A stretch of 54,206 nt of DNA, from contig WTGP01000029.1 in the NCBI GenBank assembly GCA_011523505.1, positions 1 to 54,206 of the forward strand, given 5' to 3'. The position numbers and the translations under genes were made by a program. A model generated the notes under the pieces. It saw nothing but the letters and a program-made list of their open reading frames with translations. It searched no databases and was not told the origin of the DNA. Source of the stretch: Gammaproteobacteria bacterium. GTDB lineage: Bacteria; Pseudomonadota; Gammaproteobacteria; Steroidobacterales; Foliamicaceae. Positions 44,168 to 52,814 of this stretch are shown here, piece by piece. How positions within the stretch are numbered: position 1 is the stretch's first letter; each line of letters opens with the position of its first letter.

Positions 44168-44481
44168 GTGATGGCCTCCCAAGGTTTTCCGGATTGCGGC
44201 GAACGCCTCGCCGCGCACGCTGCCGGGACACAGGGTCAGGGCATATCCCCCCGGGGACCCTGCTGCCCCGCAGCAGGCGCAGAATACTGGCACAAAGGCC
44301 CCGGCAATGCAAACCTCGCTTGCCTGACGACTGTTACGGGGCGCTCCAGGCCCCGGAAAGACAAGAAATCGCCGCTTGTATATAATCCCCCGCTGGCCCG
44401 CCAATGGCCTTTGGGGACGGAATGCGCGGGCTTTTGCGCGTTTGGCGCCAATTCCTTATGAAATGCAGGGGACATCTCCCT
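44168..44481. promoter_or_regulatory. 314-nt divergent regulatory region between the small protein and a TonB receptor
   Basis: No convincing gene lies here. On the plus strand, TATAAT at 44381-44386 with AAGACA at 44358-44363 (17-bp spacer) and a TG upstream of the -10 forms a good promoter for the TonB receptor at 44482. Nearer the small-protein gene, two adjacent hairpins occur: 44232-44261 (arms AGGGTC/GACCCT) and 44260-44276 (CTGCTGC/GCAGCAG with a 3-nt loop). These would lie in the leader of the minus-strand transcript, where they could act on translation or RNA stability. No riboswitch class that I know is recognisable. Confidence 0.5.
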
Positions 44482-46737
44482 ATGAAATCGATTTACAGAC
44501 TCACATCCGCCGTTATCGGCTGCGCGCTTCTCGCACCGGGATTCGCCCAGGACGACCAGATGATCGAAGAGGTCATCGTGACCGCCCAGCGCCGCGCGGA
44601 AAGCGTGCAGGACGTGCCGATCGCGGTCAGCGCGTTTTCCGACGAACAGCTTCGCGGCCTGCAGGTCACCGAGGTGCTGGACATGGCCCGACTGGTGCCC
44701 AACCTGCTGGGCCACAACAACACCGGCCTTGGAACGGCCAACCTCTATTCGCTTCGCGCGCTCAACAACACCGAATCCATCGCCACCTTCGACCCCCCCG
44801 TGGGCAGCTACGTGGACGACATCTTCATCAGCCGGCAGAACGCCAACAACTTCGCGCTGTTCGATATCGACCGCATCGAGGTCCTGCGCGGTCCGCAGGG
44901 CACGCTGTTCGGCCGCAACACCACAGGCGGCGCGGTGAACGTCATCCTCAAGAAGCCGGCTGAAGAATTCGGTGGTTACGTGGAATTGGGATTCGGCCGC
45001 TTCAGCCAGGTCCGTTTCCGCGGTAGCGTGGACCTGCCTGTCCAGGACAACCTGCTGCTGAAACTCTCGGCGTACGCCTCCGATGATGACGGCTTCGTCG
45101 AGAATCGCACCACGGGCGAAGACGGCATCAACTACGAGAAGAACGTGGGCGTGCGCGCGGCGCTGCGCTGGCTGGGCGAGACGGTCACCTGGGACGCGGC
45201 GGTAGCCTACGTGGACACCGAGCACGCCAACCTGCTCAATTTCCACGACCCCGATGAGGACGAGCGCTACACGCTGACGGGCGTGCGCTCCGACCGGCCA
45301 CCGCCCTGGGCTCACCCGATACATGGCGCAAAGGCCGGCTTCCCGTTGGGCAACTGGGTCAATTCGCTGTCCCTCTACTCGAACATCGAGGTGGACACAA
45401 GATTCGGCACAGTAAACATCATTACCGGGCAGCGCTATCTGGATCACGACTTCACGCTCGACTTCCTGAACCTTGCCCGGCCCTACGGCGGATACTCAAT
45501 CGCTAACGCCGGAGAGCACGACCAGTTCACCCAGGAAGTCAAGCTGACCGGCTCGACCATGAACGAGGCCCTGGACTATGTGGCGGGCGTCTTCTTCATT
45601 CAGGAGGAAAACACCACCGACTTTGCCGACTACCTGGGAATTGGCGGCGCATTCAACGGCTTCCAGCCACTGCTGCTGGCCGACCGGGTCATGGAGAACG
45701 ACGCCGACGCGCTTGCTGCCTATCTGCAGGCGGACTACCACCTGAACGATCAGCTCACCGTTACCGGTGGCGTGCGCTGGACCGACGAGACCAAGGACAT
45801 TGCCTATACGCCGAATCCCAATTGGCCCTGGGGCTTCGGCACCGCCGACATCGCGGCGCTGGGCTACCCGACGGAGCAGAACGCCAAGATAACGACCCCG
45901 CGTATCGCGCTGGAATACGAGGTCAGCGACGACATGATGCTCTACGCTTCGGCGACCCGCGGATTCAAGTCCGGCGGCTGGAACGCCCGCGGCACCAACG
46001 CCGGTGCGATCGAGGTGTTCGGACCCGAGAAGGTCTGGTCGTACGAGGCAGGCTTGCGGTCCGACTGGATGGACGGCCGTTTGCGCCTCAACGTAACGGC
46101 CTTCAGCGCGGACGTGACCGATTTTCAATTGCCCTCGGCAGTCTACGACCCCGTAACCGGCGCGCCCACCTTCAGCACGCGCAACTACGCTTCGCTGGAA
46201 AACCAGGGCATCGAGGTGGAAATCACCGCCGCTTTGATCGACGGCCTTACGGTGTTTGCCAATATCGGCACGCAGGACGCCGAGTACGCCGAACTCAACC
46301 CCTCGATCGTACGGCAGGTCGAACTGTGTAACGCGGACCTGGGGGCAGGCATTGCATATACCGCCAGTCCATTCTGCGGCGCCGGCGTAGTGAATCACCT
46401 GGGCAACGTCGCGGACCCCGTGCGGGCGCCGGAATACACCCTCACCGCGGGAGCCGCCTACGAGATCGCGATCGCCTCCGGCTGGGAGCTTACGCCGAGC
46501 GCCTACGTCTACAAGATCGGCAAGCACAGCATCGGCTCCAGCGGAACGCCGAACGCGCTCAGCGACGGCTACTCGGTGATCACCGCTTCGGTCACGCTGC
46601 GCAACCTCGACCAGGACTGGTCGATCAGCGCCGAATGCCAGAACTGCGCCGACCGCGAGCAGGGCACCTCGTTCTTTATCGGGCTGTACCTGCAGGACCC
46701 GCGCACCTGGACCGTGAATTTCCGCAAGGATTTCTAG
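44482..46737 (+). CDS. TonB-dependent outer-membrane receptor
   Basis: This 751-aa receptor has a signal peptide (AVIGCALLAPGFA), a TonB box-like IEEVIVTAQRRAESVQDVPIA, a plug (IDRIEVLRGPQGTLFGRNTTGGAVNVILKKP) and a barrel ending in Phe (WTVNFRKDF). The TAQRRAESVQDVPIAVSAF opening is the common pattern of receptors in sphingomonads and aquatic gammaproteobacteria. The ATG at 44482 follows CAGGGGA at slightly long spacing; an in-frame ATG at 44404 is disfavoured because the signal peptide would be buried. It is followed by a strong terminator. It is divergent from the bicupin pair, so a shared substrate is plausible. Confidence 0.94.
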   Translation: MKSIYRLTSAVIGCALLAPGFAQDDQMIEEVIVTAQRRAESVQDVPIAVSAFSDEQLRGLQVTEVLDMARLVPNLLGHNNTGLGTANLYSLRALNNTESIATFDPPVGSYVDDIFISRQNANNFALFDIDRIEVLRGPQGTLFGRNTTGGAVNVILKKPAEEFGGYVELGFGRFSQVRFRGSVDLPVQDNLLLKLSAYASDDDGFVENRTTGEDGINYEKNVGVRAALRWLGETVTWDAAVAYVDTEHANLLNFHDPDEDERYTLTGVRSDRPPPWAHPIHGAKAGFPLGNWVNSLSLYSNIEVDTRFGTVNIITGQRYLDHDFTLDFLNLARPYGGYSIANAGEHDQFTQEVKLTGSTMNEALDYVAGVFFIQEENTTDFADYLGIGGAFNGFQPLLLADRVMENDADALAAYLQADYHLNDQLTVTGGVRWTDETKDIAYTPNPNWPWGFGTADIAALGYPTEQNAKITTPRIALEYEVSDDMMLYASATRGFKSGGWNARGTNAGAIEVFGPEKVWSYEAGLRSDWMDGRLRLNVTAFSADVTDFQLPSAVYDPVTGAPTFSTRNYASLENQGIEVEITAALIDGLTVFANIGTQDAEYAELNPSIVRQVELCNADLGAGIAYTASPFCGAGVVNHLGNVADPVRAPEYTLTAGAAYEIAIASGWELTPSAYVYKIGKHSIGSSGTPNALSDGYSVITASVTLRNLDQDWSISAECQNCADREQGTSFFIGLYLQDPRTWTVNFRKDF

Positions 46738-46757
46738 GCTGACCGCCTGACTCATTC

Positions 46758-46793
46758 AAGACCTGCCACGTGGCCGCGTGGCAGGTCTTTTTT
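46758..46793 (+). terminator. Rho-independent terminator shared by convergent genes
   Basis: A perfect 13-bp stem (AAGACCTGCCACG/CGTGGCAGGTCTT) with a 6-nt loop TGGCCG is followed by a run of six T on the plus strand (46788-46793). It ends the TonB receptor transcript. It is next to the stop of the convergent CoA-transferase gene; on the minus strand the T-run is only two, so it terminates that gene less well, if at all. Confidence 0.85.
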
Positions 46794-47991
46794 ATTTGGG
46801 AGTGCGGGTGACTCCGCTGGCGAGCATGTCGTCTATTTCCGCCCTGGAATAGCCGGCCTCGGTCAGCACTTCCACGCTGTGCTCGCCCAGTTGGGGAGGG
46901 TGGCGGCGAATATCGGCCGGGGTGGCCGAGAAATTCACTGGGAATCCCGGCATCCGTAGTTTGCCTTCGGTGGGGTGGTCCATTTCGCTCCAGAAACCGA
47001 CCGCCTCAAGGTGCTCGTCGCTCTGCAGGTCGTCGAGCGTATTGACCGCATTGACCGGCACGCTGCTGCCTTCGAACAGCTCCATCCATTCGGCGGTCGT
47101 GCGGGTTGCCAGAATACGTCCCGTTTCCGCGTAGGTGTCGTCGATATTGCTCACGCGGTCCGACAGCGTGCGGAAACGCTCGTCCTCGATCAGCTCGGGC
47201 CGCCCTGCCCGGGTGCAGAAGAGCTCCCAGTGCCGGTCCAGGTACGGCAGCATGGCAATGTAACCGTCCAGCGTCCTGTACGGCTTGCGGTGCTTGCTCA
47301 TCAGCCGCTTGTAGCCGGCCGTGGCAAGCGGGGGATCGAACACCTGGCCCCACAGGTGCTCGGCCATGACGAAAGACACCATGGTTTCGAACATCGGCAC
47401 TTCAAGCTCCTGCCCCTCGCCGGTCCGTTCGCGATGAAACAGCGCCGCCAGCACGCCGTAGACCACCGTGATCGCCGTGGTCTTGTCCGCCACCACGCTG
47501 GGCGCGTAACGCGGTTCCCCCTGCACCATCGCGTGCAGCATGGCAAAGCCGCTGACCGACTGGATCGAGTCGTCCAGCGCACCGCGCTGGGCATAGGGCC
47601 CTTCCTTGCTGTAGCCGTAGGTCCCGCAGTAGATGATCCGCGGGTTGACCGCCCGGAGATCGTCGTATTCAAGCCCCAGGCGCGTCATCACGCCGGGACG
47701 GTTGTTGTGTACCAGCACGTCCGCGTCGCGCGCCAGGCGCAGTACCGCTTCCCTACCGGCAGGTTTCTTGAGGTCCAGGACCAGGCCGCGCTTGTTGCGG
47801 TTGCAGGTCAGGTAGAGCGCGGCCATGCCGGGGTTGTGGGACGCGCCCAGGGTCCGGTTGGAGTCTCCGTAAGGAGGTTCCACCTTGATGACGTCGGCGC
47901 CCATGTCGGCCAGCAACTGGCAGGCCCAGGGACCCAGAACGACGCTGGTGAGCTCCAGCACGCGAATCCCGTCAAGAGGTCCCGCCGTCAT
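46792..47991 (-). CDS. Family III CoA-transferase (CaiB/BaiF type)
   Basis: This 399-aa CoA-transferase moves CoA between thioester and free acid. Family blocks are the N-terminal LDGIRVLELTSVVLGPWACQLLADMGADVIKVEPP, TCNRNKRGLVLDLK, and the region around the catalytic Asp (ALDDSIQSVSGFA), with VVADKTTAITVVYGVLAALFHRERTG following. Substrate specificity (oxalate/formyl-CoA, carnitine, mesaconyl-CoA and others) cannot be read. It is divergent from a methyltransferase gene by 115 nt and convergent with a TonB receptor. A PaaG-like hydratase downstream suggests acyl-CoA catabolism nearby. Confidence 0.94.
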   Translation of the reverse strand: MTAGPLDGIRVLELTSVVLGPWACQLLADMGADVIKVEPPYGDSNRTLGASHNPGMAALYLTCNRNKRGLVLDLKKPAGREAVLRLARDADVLVHNNRPGVMTRLGLEYDDLRAVNPRIIYCGTYGYSKEGPYAQRGALDDSIQSVSGFAMLHAMVQGEPRYAPSVVADKTTAITVVYGVLAALFHRERTGEGQELEVPMFETMVSFVMAEHLWGQVFDPPLATAGYKRLMSKHRKPYRTLDGYIAMLPYLDRHWELFCTRAGRPELIEDERFRTLSDRVSNIDDTYAETGRILATRTTAEWMELFEGSSVPVNAVNTLDDLQSDEHLEAVGFWSEMDHPTEGKLRMPGFPVNFSATPADIRRHPPQLGEHSVEVLTEAGYSRAEIDDMLASGVTRTPK

Positions 47992-48106
47992 CTGTTGCGT
48001 CTCGTCATTGGGCGTAAAGGCGCAGGCACGGCGCGAGATTGTATGCGCTTTGCATTTTGCTGCCGAATCCGCAACAATCGGATGCTACGACTCTGGGGAG
48101 AAAGCC

Positions 48107-49303
48107 ATGACTCAACCGATCACACATGCCCTGGCCCTGGACCGCAATCGCGACACGCGGGCACGGGAGCGGTTCGTATCCGGTCTGCGTGGTTTCGTGC
48201 TGAACGATCTCGCCGCAACCATGCGCACGGACTTCGAATCCGCCGTTGCCACCAATCTGGAAAAGGAGGCCGGCGACAAGGTGCTGGACGGCGCCGACGT
48301 GCATCGCGCCATACGTGGTCGGGAGATTTTCAAGGCGTATTCCTCTGCCCGTTGCACGGCCCAGCAAATGGTCTGGGACGTGGTGATGGACAGCATCGAG
48401 AAACAGCGCGGGCAACTCAACAACACGGGCAAGAGCCTTGCGGACAAGCCCAAAGCCGGCGGCACCCTGGAACTCGACCCGGATCTTGAGATTCCGCGCT
48501 ACGTGGAAGCGGTGGACGTCCACCTGATGCCGGGTTGCTACTACAAGGAGTACGGGGGAGAGGACCTGGCGGCAGGCGCCCTTTACGACCAGGGGCTGAA
48601 CGTGTTCGCGTTCGGCGCCATGGGCAGGGAACTGAACGATATCGGCTGGTCGATGGCGAATTTCTACAAGAACCGCTTCGCCGACCGCCGGCCCCGCCGG
48701 ATCCTCGACGCGGGCTGCACCATCGGCCATAACACCCTGCCCTGGAAGCAGGTCTTTCCGGATGCCGAGGTGCACGGGATCGACGTGGCGGCGCCCTGTC
48801 TGCGCTACGCCCACGCGCGCGCCGAGGCGATGGGCGTCGAAGCGCATTTCCACCAGCAGAGCGCCGAGGACATTCGCTTTCCCGACAACTCCATGGACGT
48901 GGTGTTCAGTTCCATGTTCCTGCACGAACTGCCGAACAAGGCGATCCGGCAGTACCTGGCCGAAGCGCATCGCGTGCTGCGCCCGGGCGGCGTGTTGCTC
49001 AACATGGAGCTGCCGCCGAACGACCGCATGGCGGCCTACGACCAGTTTTACCTGGACTGGGACAGCTACTACAACAACGAGCCGTTCTACAAGGACTTCC
49101 GGGACCAGAACCCGAAGGAACTGACGGTCGCCGCCGGCTTCCCCGCCGACGGGTACTTTGAAGGAGTAATGCCGCGCTACACGTATACCGACGAAGAAGA
49201 TTTCATCGCGATGGCCCTGGCCGATCCCGAGTTCGGCGAGGACACGGGCCGACTCTCCGACGTGATCTTCTGGTACGGCTTCGGTTCGGTCAAGCAGGGC
49301 TAG
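48107..49303 (+). CDS. Class I SAM-dependent methyltransferase with N-terminal helical domain
   Basis: This 398-aa protein has an N-terminal helical part (1-~190) without a recognised fold, followed by a methyltransferase core: RRILDAGCTIGHNTLPWKQVFPDAEVHGIDVAAP (motif I), DNSMDVVFSSMFLHELP and HRVLRPGGVLLNMELPP. The motif I Gly pattern is unusual (DAGCTIG). The ATG at 48107 follows GGGGAGA. It starts an operon with a 101-aa protein and a membrane protein. The acceptor is unknown; the size of the N-terminal domain suggests a bulky or protein-bound substrate (inference). Confidence 0.85.
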   Translation: MTQPITHALALDRNRDTRARERFVSGLRGFVLNDLAATMRTDFESAVATNLEKEAGDKVLDGADVHRAIRGREIFKAYSSARCTAQQMVWDVVMDSIEKQRGQLNNTGKSLADKPKAGGTLELDPDLEIPRYVEAVDVHLMPGCYYKEYGGEDLAAGALYDQGLNVFAFGAMGRELNDIGWSMANFYKNRFADRRPRRILDAGCTIGHNTLPWKQVFPDAEVHGIDVAAPCLRYAHARAEAMGVEAHFHQQSAEDIRFPDNSMDVVFSSMFLHELPNKAIRQYLAEAHRVLRPGGVLLNMELPPNDRMAAYDQFYLDWDSYYNNEPFYKDFRDQNPKELTVAAGFPADGYFEGVMPRYTYTDEEDFIAMALADPEFGEDTGRLSDVIFWYGFGSVKQG

Positions 49304-49305
49304 GC

Positions 49306-49611
49306 GTGGACGCCGCCGGCGAACGACTGAGCCGCCGAATCAAGGGCGGGCGCAAGTACTTTTTTCAGGACGCCGCTACCGACGCGCTGCTCGCCAGCCT
49401 GCTCAAGCTGATGGCCGAACACTGGGTCGTGCGCGAGCGGCTGATGAGCCTGGAGACGCTGATTCTGGGCAAGGGCATGCTGACCCGCGAGGAAATCGAG
49501 GAGTTCGAGCCGGATGCGGAGCAGGCCGGCGCCTGGGCGGCGGCCAACGCGGAGATGATCCGCAAGGTGCTGGCGCCATTTGAGGAGTTGGGCGAGGAGC
49601 GGAAGCAATGA
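49306..49611 (+). CDS. Small helical protein in a methyltransferase-membrane protein operon
   Basis: This 101-aa protein is predicted largely helical (ALLASLLKLMAEHWVVRERLMSLETLI, REEIEEFEPDAEQAGAWAAANAEMIRKVL). It starts with GTG at 49306, 2 nt after the methyltransferase stop, and its stop overlaps the next ATG (ATGA). Acidic C-terminal and basic N-terminal halves suggest a binding or adaptor role. I do not recognise the family. Confidence 0.65.
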   Translation: MDAAGERLSRRIKGGRKYFFQDAATDALLASLLKLMAEHWVVRERLMSLETLILGKGMLTREEIEEFEPDAEQAGAWAAANAEMIRKVLAPFEELGEERKQ

Positions 49612-50276
49612 TGCTGGAACACAAGATACTGGTCTTTTTTCATATCTCGCTGTGGGTATTCTGGCTGGGCACCGATCTCGGCGTTTTCCTGGCGGCGAAG
49701 ATGTCGGAGAACTCGTCGTTGAGCATGGAGACGCGATCCAGCGTCCTCAAGCTTGGCCTGGTGCTCGACCGCCTGCCGCGCACCTGCAACGCGCTGATAT
49801 TCCCCAGCGGCCTGCAGTTGATCCACGGCATCGGTTTGCTGAACGTCCCCGTATGGGTGCTTTCGATTATCTGGCTGATCGGGCTGGCCTGGGTGCTGAT
49901 CATGTGGCGCGGCTTTCTGAACCCGGGAACCGCCGCCGAGAAACTCTTCGAGAAAACCAATATGCCGTTCAGCCTGCTGTTGTGCGTCGGCGCGCTTGCA
50001 TTTGCGGTCGCCACAATGACCGTCGAGGCATTCGCGGCCCCCGCCTGGCTGACCGTCAAACTCGTCGCGGTGGGCCTGATCGGTTTCGCCGTGGTGCCCC
50101 TGGACCGTGGCTTTGCCCCGGCGACGGTCACTTTCGCGACCATAGCGCAGTCGGGCTCGACGCCGGAACTGGAGCAGCAATACCATACGCAGTTGCAACC
50201 CGTTTACGGATGGGTACTGTTTATTTACGCCATGACGATCGTGGCCGCGTTCTCGGGCACGGTGTTCGGCCCGTAA
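49608..50276 (+). CDS. Polytopic inner-membrane protein
   Basis: This 222-aa protein has about six membrane spans (near 6-26, 55-75, 80-100, 120-140, 147-163 and 198-218). The start MLEHKILVFFHISLWVFWLGTDLGVF resembles DUF2269-type or similar small heme-like membrane proteins, but the family is not certain. Conserved-looking polar residues (H, D, Y) occur at helix ends. It is translationally coupled to the small helical protein and shares its operon with the methyltransferase. The function is unknown. Confidence 0.7.
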   Translation: MMLEHKILVFFHISLWVFWLGTDLGVFLAAKMSENSSLSMETRSSVLKLGLVLDRLPRTCNALIFPSGLQLIHGIGLLNVPVWVLSIIWLIGLAWVLIMWRGFLNPGTAAEKLFEKTNMPFSLLLCVGALAFAVATMTVEAFAAPAWLTVKLVAVGLIGFAVVPLDRGFAPATVTFATIAQSGSTPELEQQYHTQLQPVYGWVLFIYAMTIVAAFSGTVFGP

Positions 50277-50317
50277 TCAGTCATTTACATACGACTAATA
50301 CTCCAAGGAGAGATCAG

Positions 50318-50929
50318 ATGATTCGCCTACACGGTCCGCAGCAATCGCGCGCTGCGCGCTGCTTGTGGATGCTTGAGGAACTGGCAATACCGTACGAGCA
50401 TGTGCCGCTCGACGGCCAGTCGCGCGAGGAACGCAGGAAATCGCTCGGCAAGATCACCCTCACGGGCAAGGCGCCCGCGCTGGAGGACGGCTCGCTCAAG
50501 CTGTTCGAATCCACCGCCATCAACCTGTACCTGGCCGCCAAGTACGACGACCGCGAATTGTGGCCCGCCACCCAGGCGCAACGCGCCCATGTGCTTCAGT
50601 GGTCCTTCTTTGCGATGACCGAACTGGAGCCGCACATCGTTACGCTCTTCATGCAGAAATTCGTGCACACGGGCGACGACCATAGCGAGGCGGCCGTCAA
50701 GGGAGCGGAACAGGCGCTGGCGGAACCGCTGGACGTGCTCGAGAAGCAACTGGCCAAACGCTCCCATCTGCTGGGCGAGCAGTTCACGGCGGCGGACCTG
50801 ATCTGCGTTTCGGTGCTGGACATGCTGGTGATGCTGCAATTCAGTCTCGAGGGTTGGCCCAAGGTGGACAAGTGGGTATCGGCGTGCAGGGACCGGCCGG
50901 CCTATCAACGCTCCCGGGGCGCGCCCTAG
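50318..50929 (+). CDS. Glutathione S-transferase
   Basis: This 203-aa protein has the N-terminal thioredoxin-like domain (MIRLHGPQQSRAARCLWMLEELAIPYEHV, then GKAPALEDGSLKLFESTAINLYLA with the Glu-Ser glutathione contact) and an all-helical C-terminal domain (LLGEQFTAADLICVSVLDML with the N-capping box). It probably conjugates or isomerises an electrophile using glutathione made by GshB. A strong AAGGAGAG Shine-Dalgarno sequence precedes ATG 50318. It is followed by the enoyl-CoA hydratase gene with 6 nt between, so the two likely share a transcript. Confidence 0.92.
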   Translation: MIRLHGPQQSRAARCLWMLEELAIPYEHVPLDGQSREERRKSLGKITLTGKAPALEDGSLKLFESTAINLYLAAKYDDRELWPATQAQRAHVLQWSFFAMTELEPHIVTLFMQKFVHTGDDHSEAAVKGAEQALAEPLDVLEKQLAKRSHLLGEQFTAADLICVSVLDMLVMLQFSLEGWPKVDKWVSACRDRPAYQRSRGAP

Positions 50930-50935
50930 CGGTCC

Positions 50936-51757
50936 GTGGCGGAAGCCGCGGTGCATTCGACCGGCGAGGACAAAGACAAGCCGGAGTCCGTCGTCCTGAC
51001 GCGGCGCGAAGGCGCCGTGTGCACGGTGCTGATGCACCAGCCGGACAACCTCAACAGCTTTACGCCCGAGTTGCGGGCCGGGTTGACCGAGGCGCTGGAG
51101 GAAGCGGCGCGGGACCGGTCCGTGCGGGCAATCGTCCTGGGCGGAAGCGGCAGGTTCTTCAGCGCCGGCGCGAACCTGAAGCGGGGCACGATCGGCGCCG
51201 AGTCGATTCGCGATATTCTCATTCGCGAATACAAGCCCATGTTCGACGCGATCGTGCAGGCGCCGCAGCCCGTGATCGCCGCCGTGCAGGGAGGCGCCGC
51301 GGGCATCGGAATGTCGCTGGCGATGGCCTGCGACCTGGTGGTGATGGAAGAGAACGCATTCCTGCTGTCCCCTTTCACCAACATCGGCCTGATCCCCGAC
51401 GGCGGTTCCACCTGGACGCTTGTTCAGGCCATCGGTCACCGTGCGGCCTTCGAATTCGCCGTGGGCGGCGATCGCATGCCGGCGGCGCGCGCCAGGGAAC
51501 TGAACCTGGCAAACCGTCTGGCGCCGCCCGGCGAGTCCCTTGCGACCGCCGAGAGCTGGGCCGCGGAACTGGCGCTGAAGGCCCCGCTGGCGCTTGCGGC
51601 AACCAAGCGCCTGATGCGCACGGCGGGCGCACAGTCCTACGACGATCTTTTTCTGGCGGAGGCCGAAGCGCAGGAGACATGCGGCAACTCCGCCGACGCC
51701 GCGGAAGGCATAGCCGCTTTCCTGGAAAAACGACCGCCCCGCTTTACCGGCGAATAA
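50936..51757 (+). CDS. Enoyl-CoA hydratase/isomerase (PaaG-like)
   Basis: This 273-aa crotonase-fold enzyme acts on enoyl-CoA intermediates. The oxyanion region shows GRFFSAGANLK and QGGAAGIGMSLAMACDLVV; the FTNIGLIPDGGSTW stretch matches PaaG-type isomerases with their catalytic Asp. The GTG start at 50936 lies 6 nt after the GST stop. A methyltransferase gene starts 1 nt after its stop. The context suggests degradation of an aromatic or branched acyl-CoA, possibly with the CaiB-type CoA-transferase nearby (inference). Confidence 0.9.
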   Translation: MAEAAVHSTGEDKDKPESVVLTRREGAVCTVLMHQPDNLNSFTPELRAGLTEALEEAARDRSVRAIVLGGSGRFFSAGANLKRGTIGAESIRDILIREYKPMFDAIVQAPQPVIAAVQGGAAGIGMSLAMACDLVVMEENAFLLSPFTNIGLIPDGGSTWTLVQAIGHRAAFEFAVGGDRMPAARARELNLANRLAPPGESLATAESWAAELALKAPLALAATKRLMRTAGAQSYDDLFLAEAEAQETCGNSADAAEGIAAFLEKRPPRFTGE

Positions 51758-51758
51758 C

Positions 51759-52781
51759 GTGCCGCGCAGGCTTCTCACCGACGACGAGTGGGAGCAATTC
51801 TGGCGCCACGGCAGCGTAACCACCTTCGAACGCAGCGGCAATCCGAACTACGACGGCGAGATCCGGGAGTTCTGGGAACGCCAGTTCGCGACGCTGCGCG
51901 AAGGCGCGCGGATCGTCGATCTCGCCACCGGCAACGGCGCGGTCGCTCTCCTGGCGGCGGAATATTCCGCCGCGCACGACAGGCAGTTCCGCGTCGATGC
52001 GCTTGACAGGGCCGGGATTCGGCCCGAGAAAGACTTGAAGGAGGCCGAAGCGGCACGGGAGTGGCTCAAGAGCGTCCGTTTTCGTGGCGGAGCACCCAAC
52101 GAGTGCACGGGACTGGAAAGGGAGTGCGCCGACCTCGTTACTTCGCAGTACGGCTTCGAGTACGGAGACCCTTCCGCCAGTGCGCGCGAAGCGATGCGCA
52201 TTCTGAAACCGGGCGGGCGGATCGCGCTCATCACCCATCACGCCAATTCGGTGGTGGTCAGGGAGGCCCGCGAGGGACTGGAACAGCATCGACTGTGCCT
52301 CGGGCGGGAACAGTTGCTGACCCGGGCGCGCCGGGTCGTCGACGCGATGGCATCGGCGGAATCGGACTTCGAAAAGCGAATGCTCAAACACGACGCCAGA
52401 ACGGAAAACCTGCGCCGCAAGCTGAACGCCGCAGTCGCGCGCGTCCAGCAGCAGGCGGGGCAATTCAGCGATCCGGGCAACGGAATCGGGTTTGTCCTGA
52501 ACGGGCTGCAGGCCGTGTTTGCTCCCAGGCTTCAAGCGACCGAGAGGCGGGCAACGATCCGCCGGCTGCGGGAGGCGAGCGACGCCTATTGCCGGCGCAT
52601 GGAGGACCTCCTGGCGGCGACGCCCGACGCCGGCGAGTTCGACCGTCTTCTGGAACACCTGCGTTCGGCGGGGCTGATTGTCGACGGCTGGTTCCCGCTG
52701 GTTTACCGGGGAGAGGCGCTGATGGGCTGGGCAGTGGCCGGCCGCAAGCCGCGTGCGGAAGACGCGGCCGCAATGGAGTAG
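51759..52781 (+). CDS. Class I SAM-dependent methyltransferase with coiled-coil segment
   Basis: This 340-aa protein has motif I IVDLATGNGAVALLAAEYS near residue 52, then ADLVTSQYGFEYG and MRILKPGGRIALITHHAN. After the core comes a long helical, charged segment (about 175-285, ENLRRKLNAAVARVQQQAG) that may form a coiled coil, and a short C-terminal part. The GTG start at 51759 is 1 nt past the hydratase stop. The role in the GST-hydratase-SDR group is unclear; it may modify a pathway intermediate or a carrier. Confidence 0.82.
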   Translation: MPRRLLTDDEWEQFWRHGSVTTFERSGNPNYDGEIREFWERQFATLREGARIVDLATGNGAVALLAAEYSAAHDRQFRVDALDRAGIRPEKDLKEAEAAREWLKSVRFRGGAPNECTGLERECADLVTSQYGFEYGDPSASAREAMRILKPGGRIALITHHANSVVVREAREGLEQHRLCLGREQLLTRARRVVDAMASAESDFEKRMLKHDARTENLRRKLNAAVARVQQQAGQFSDPGNGIGFVLNGLQAVFAPRLQATERRATIRRLREASDAYCRRMEDLLAATPDAGEFDRLLEHLRSAGLIVDGWFPLVYRGEALMGWAVAGRKPRAEDAAAME

Positions 52782-52814
52782 GATTGCGCGGCTTTCCTCA
52801 AGGAGTTATTCAGA

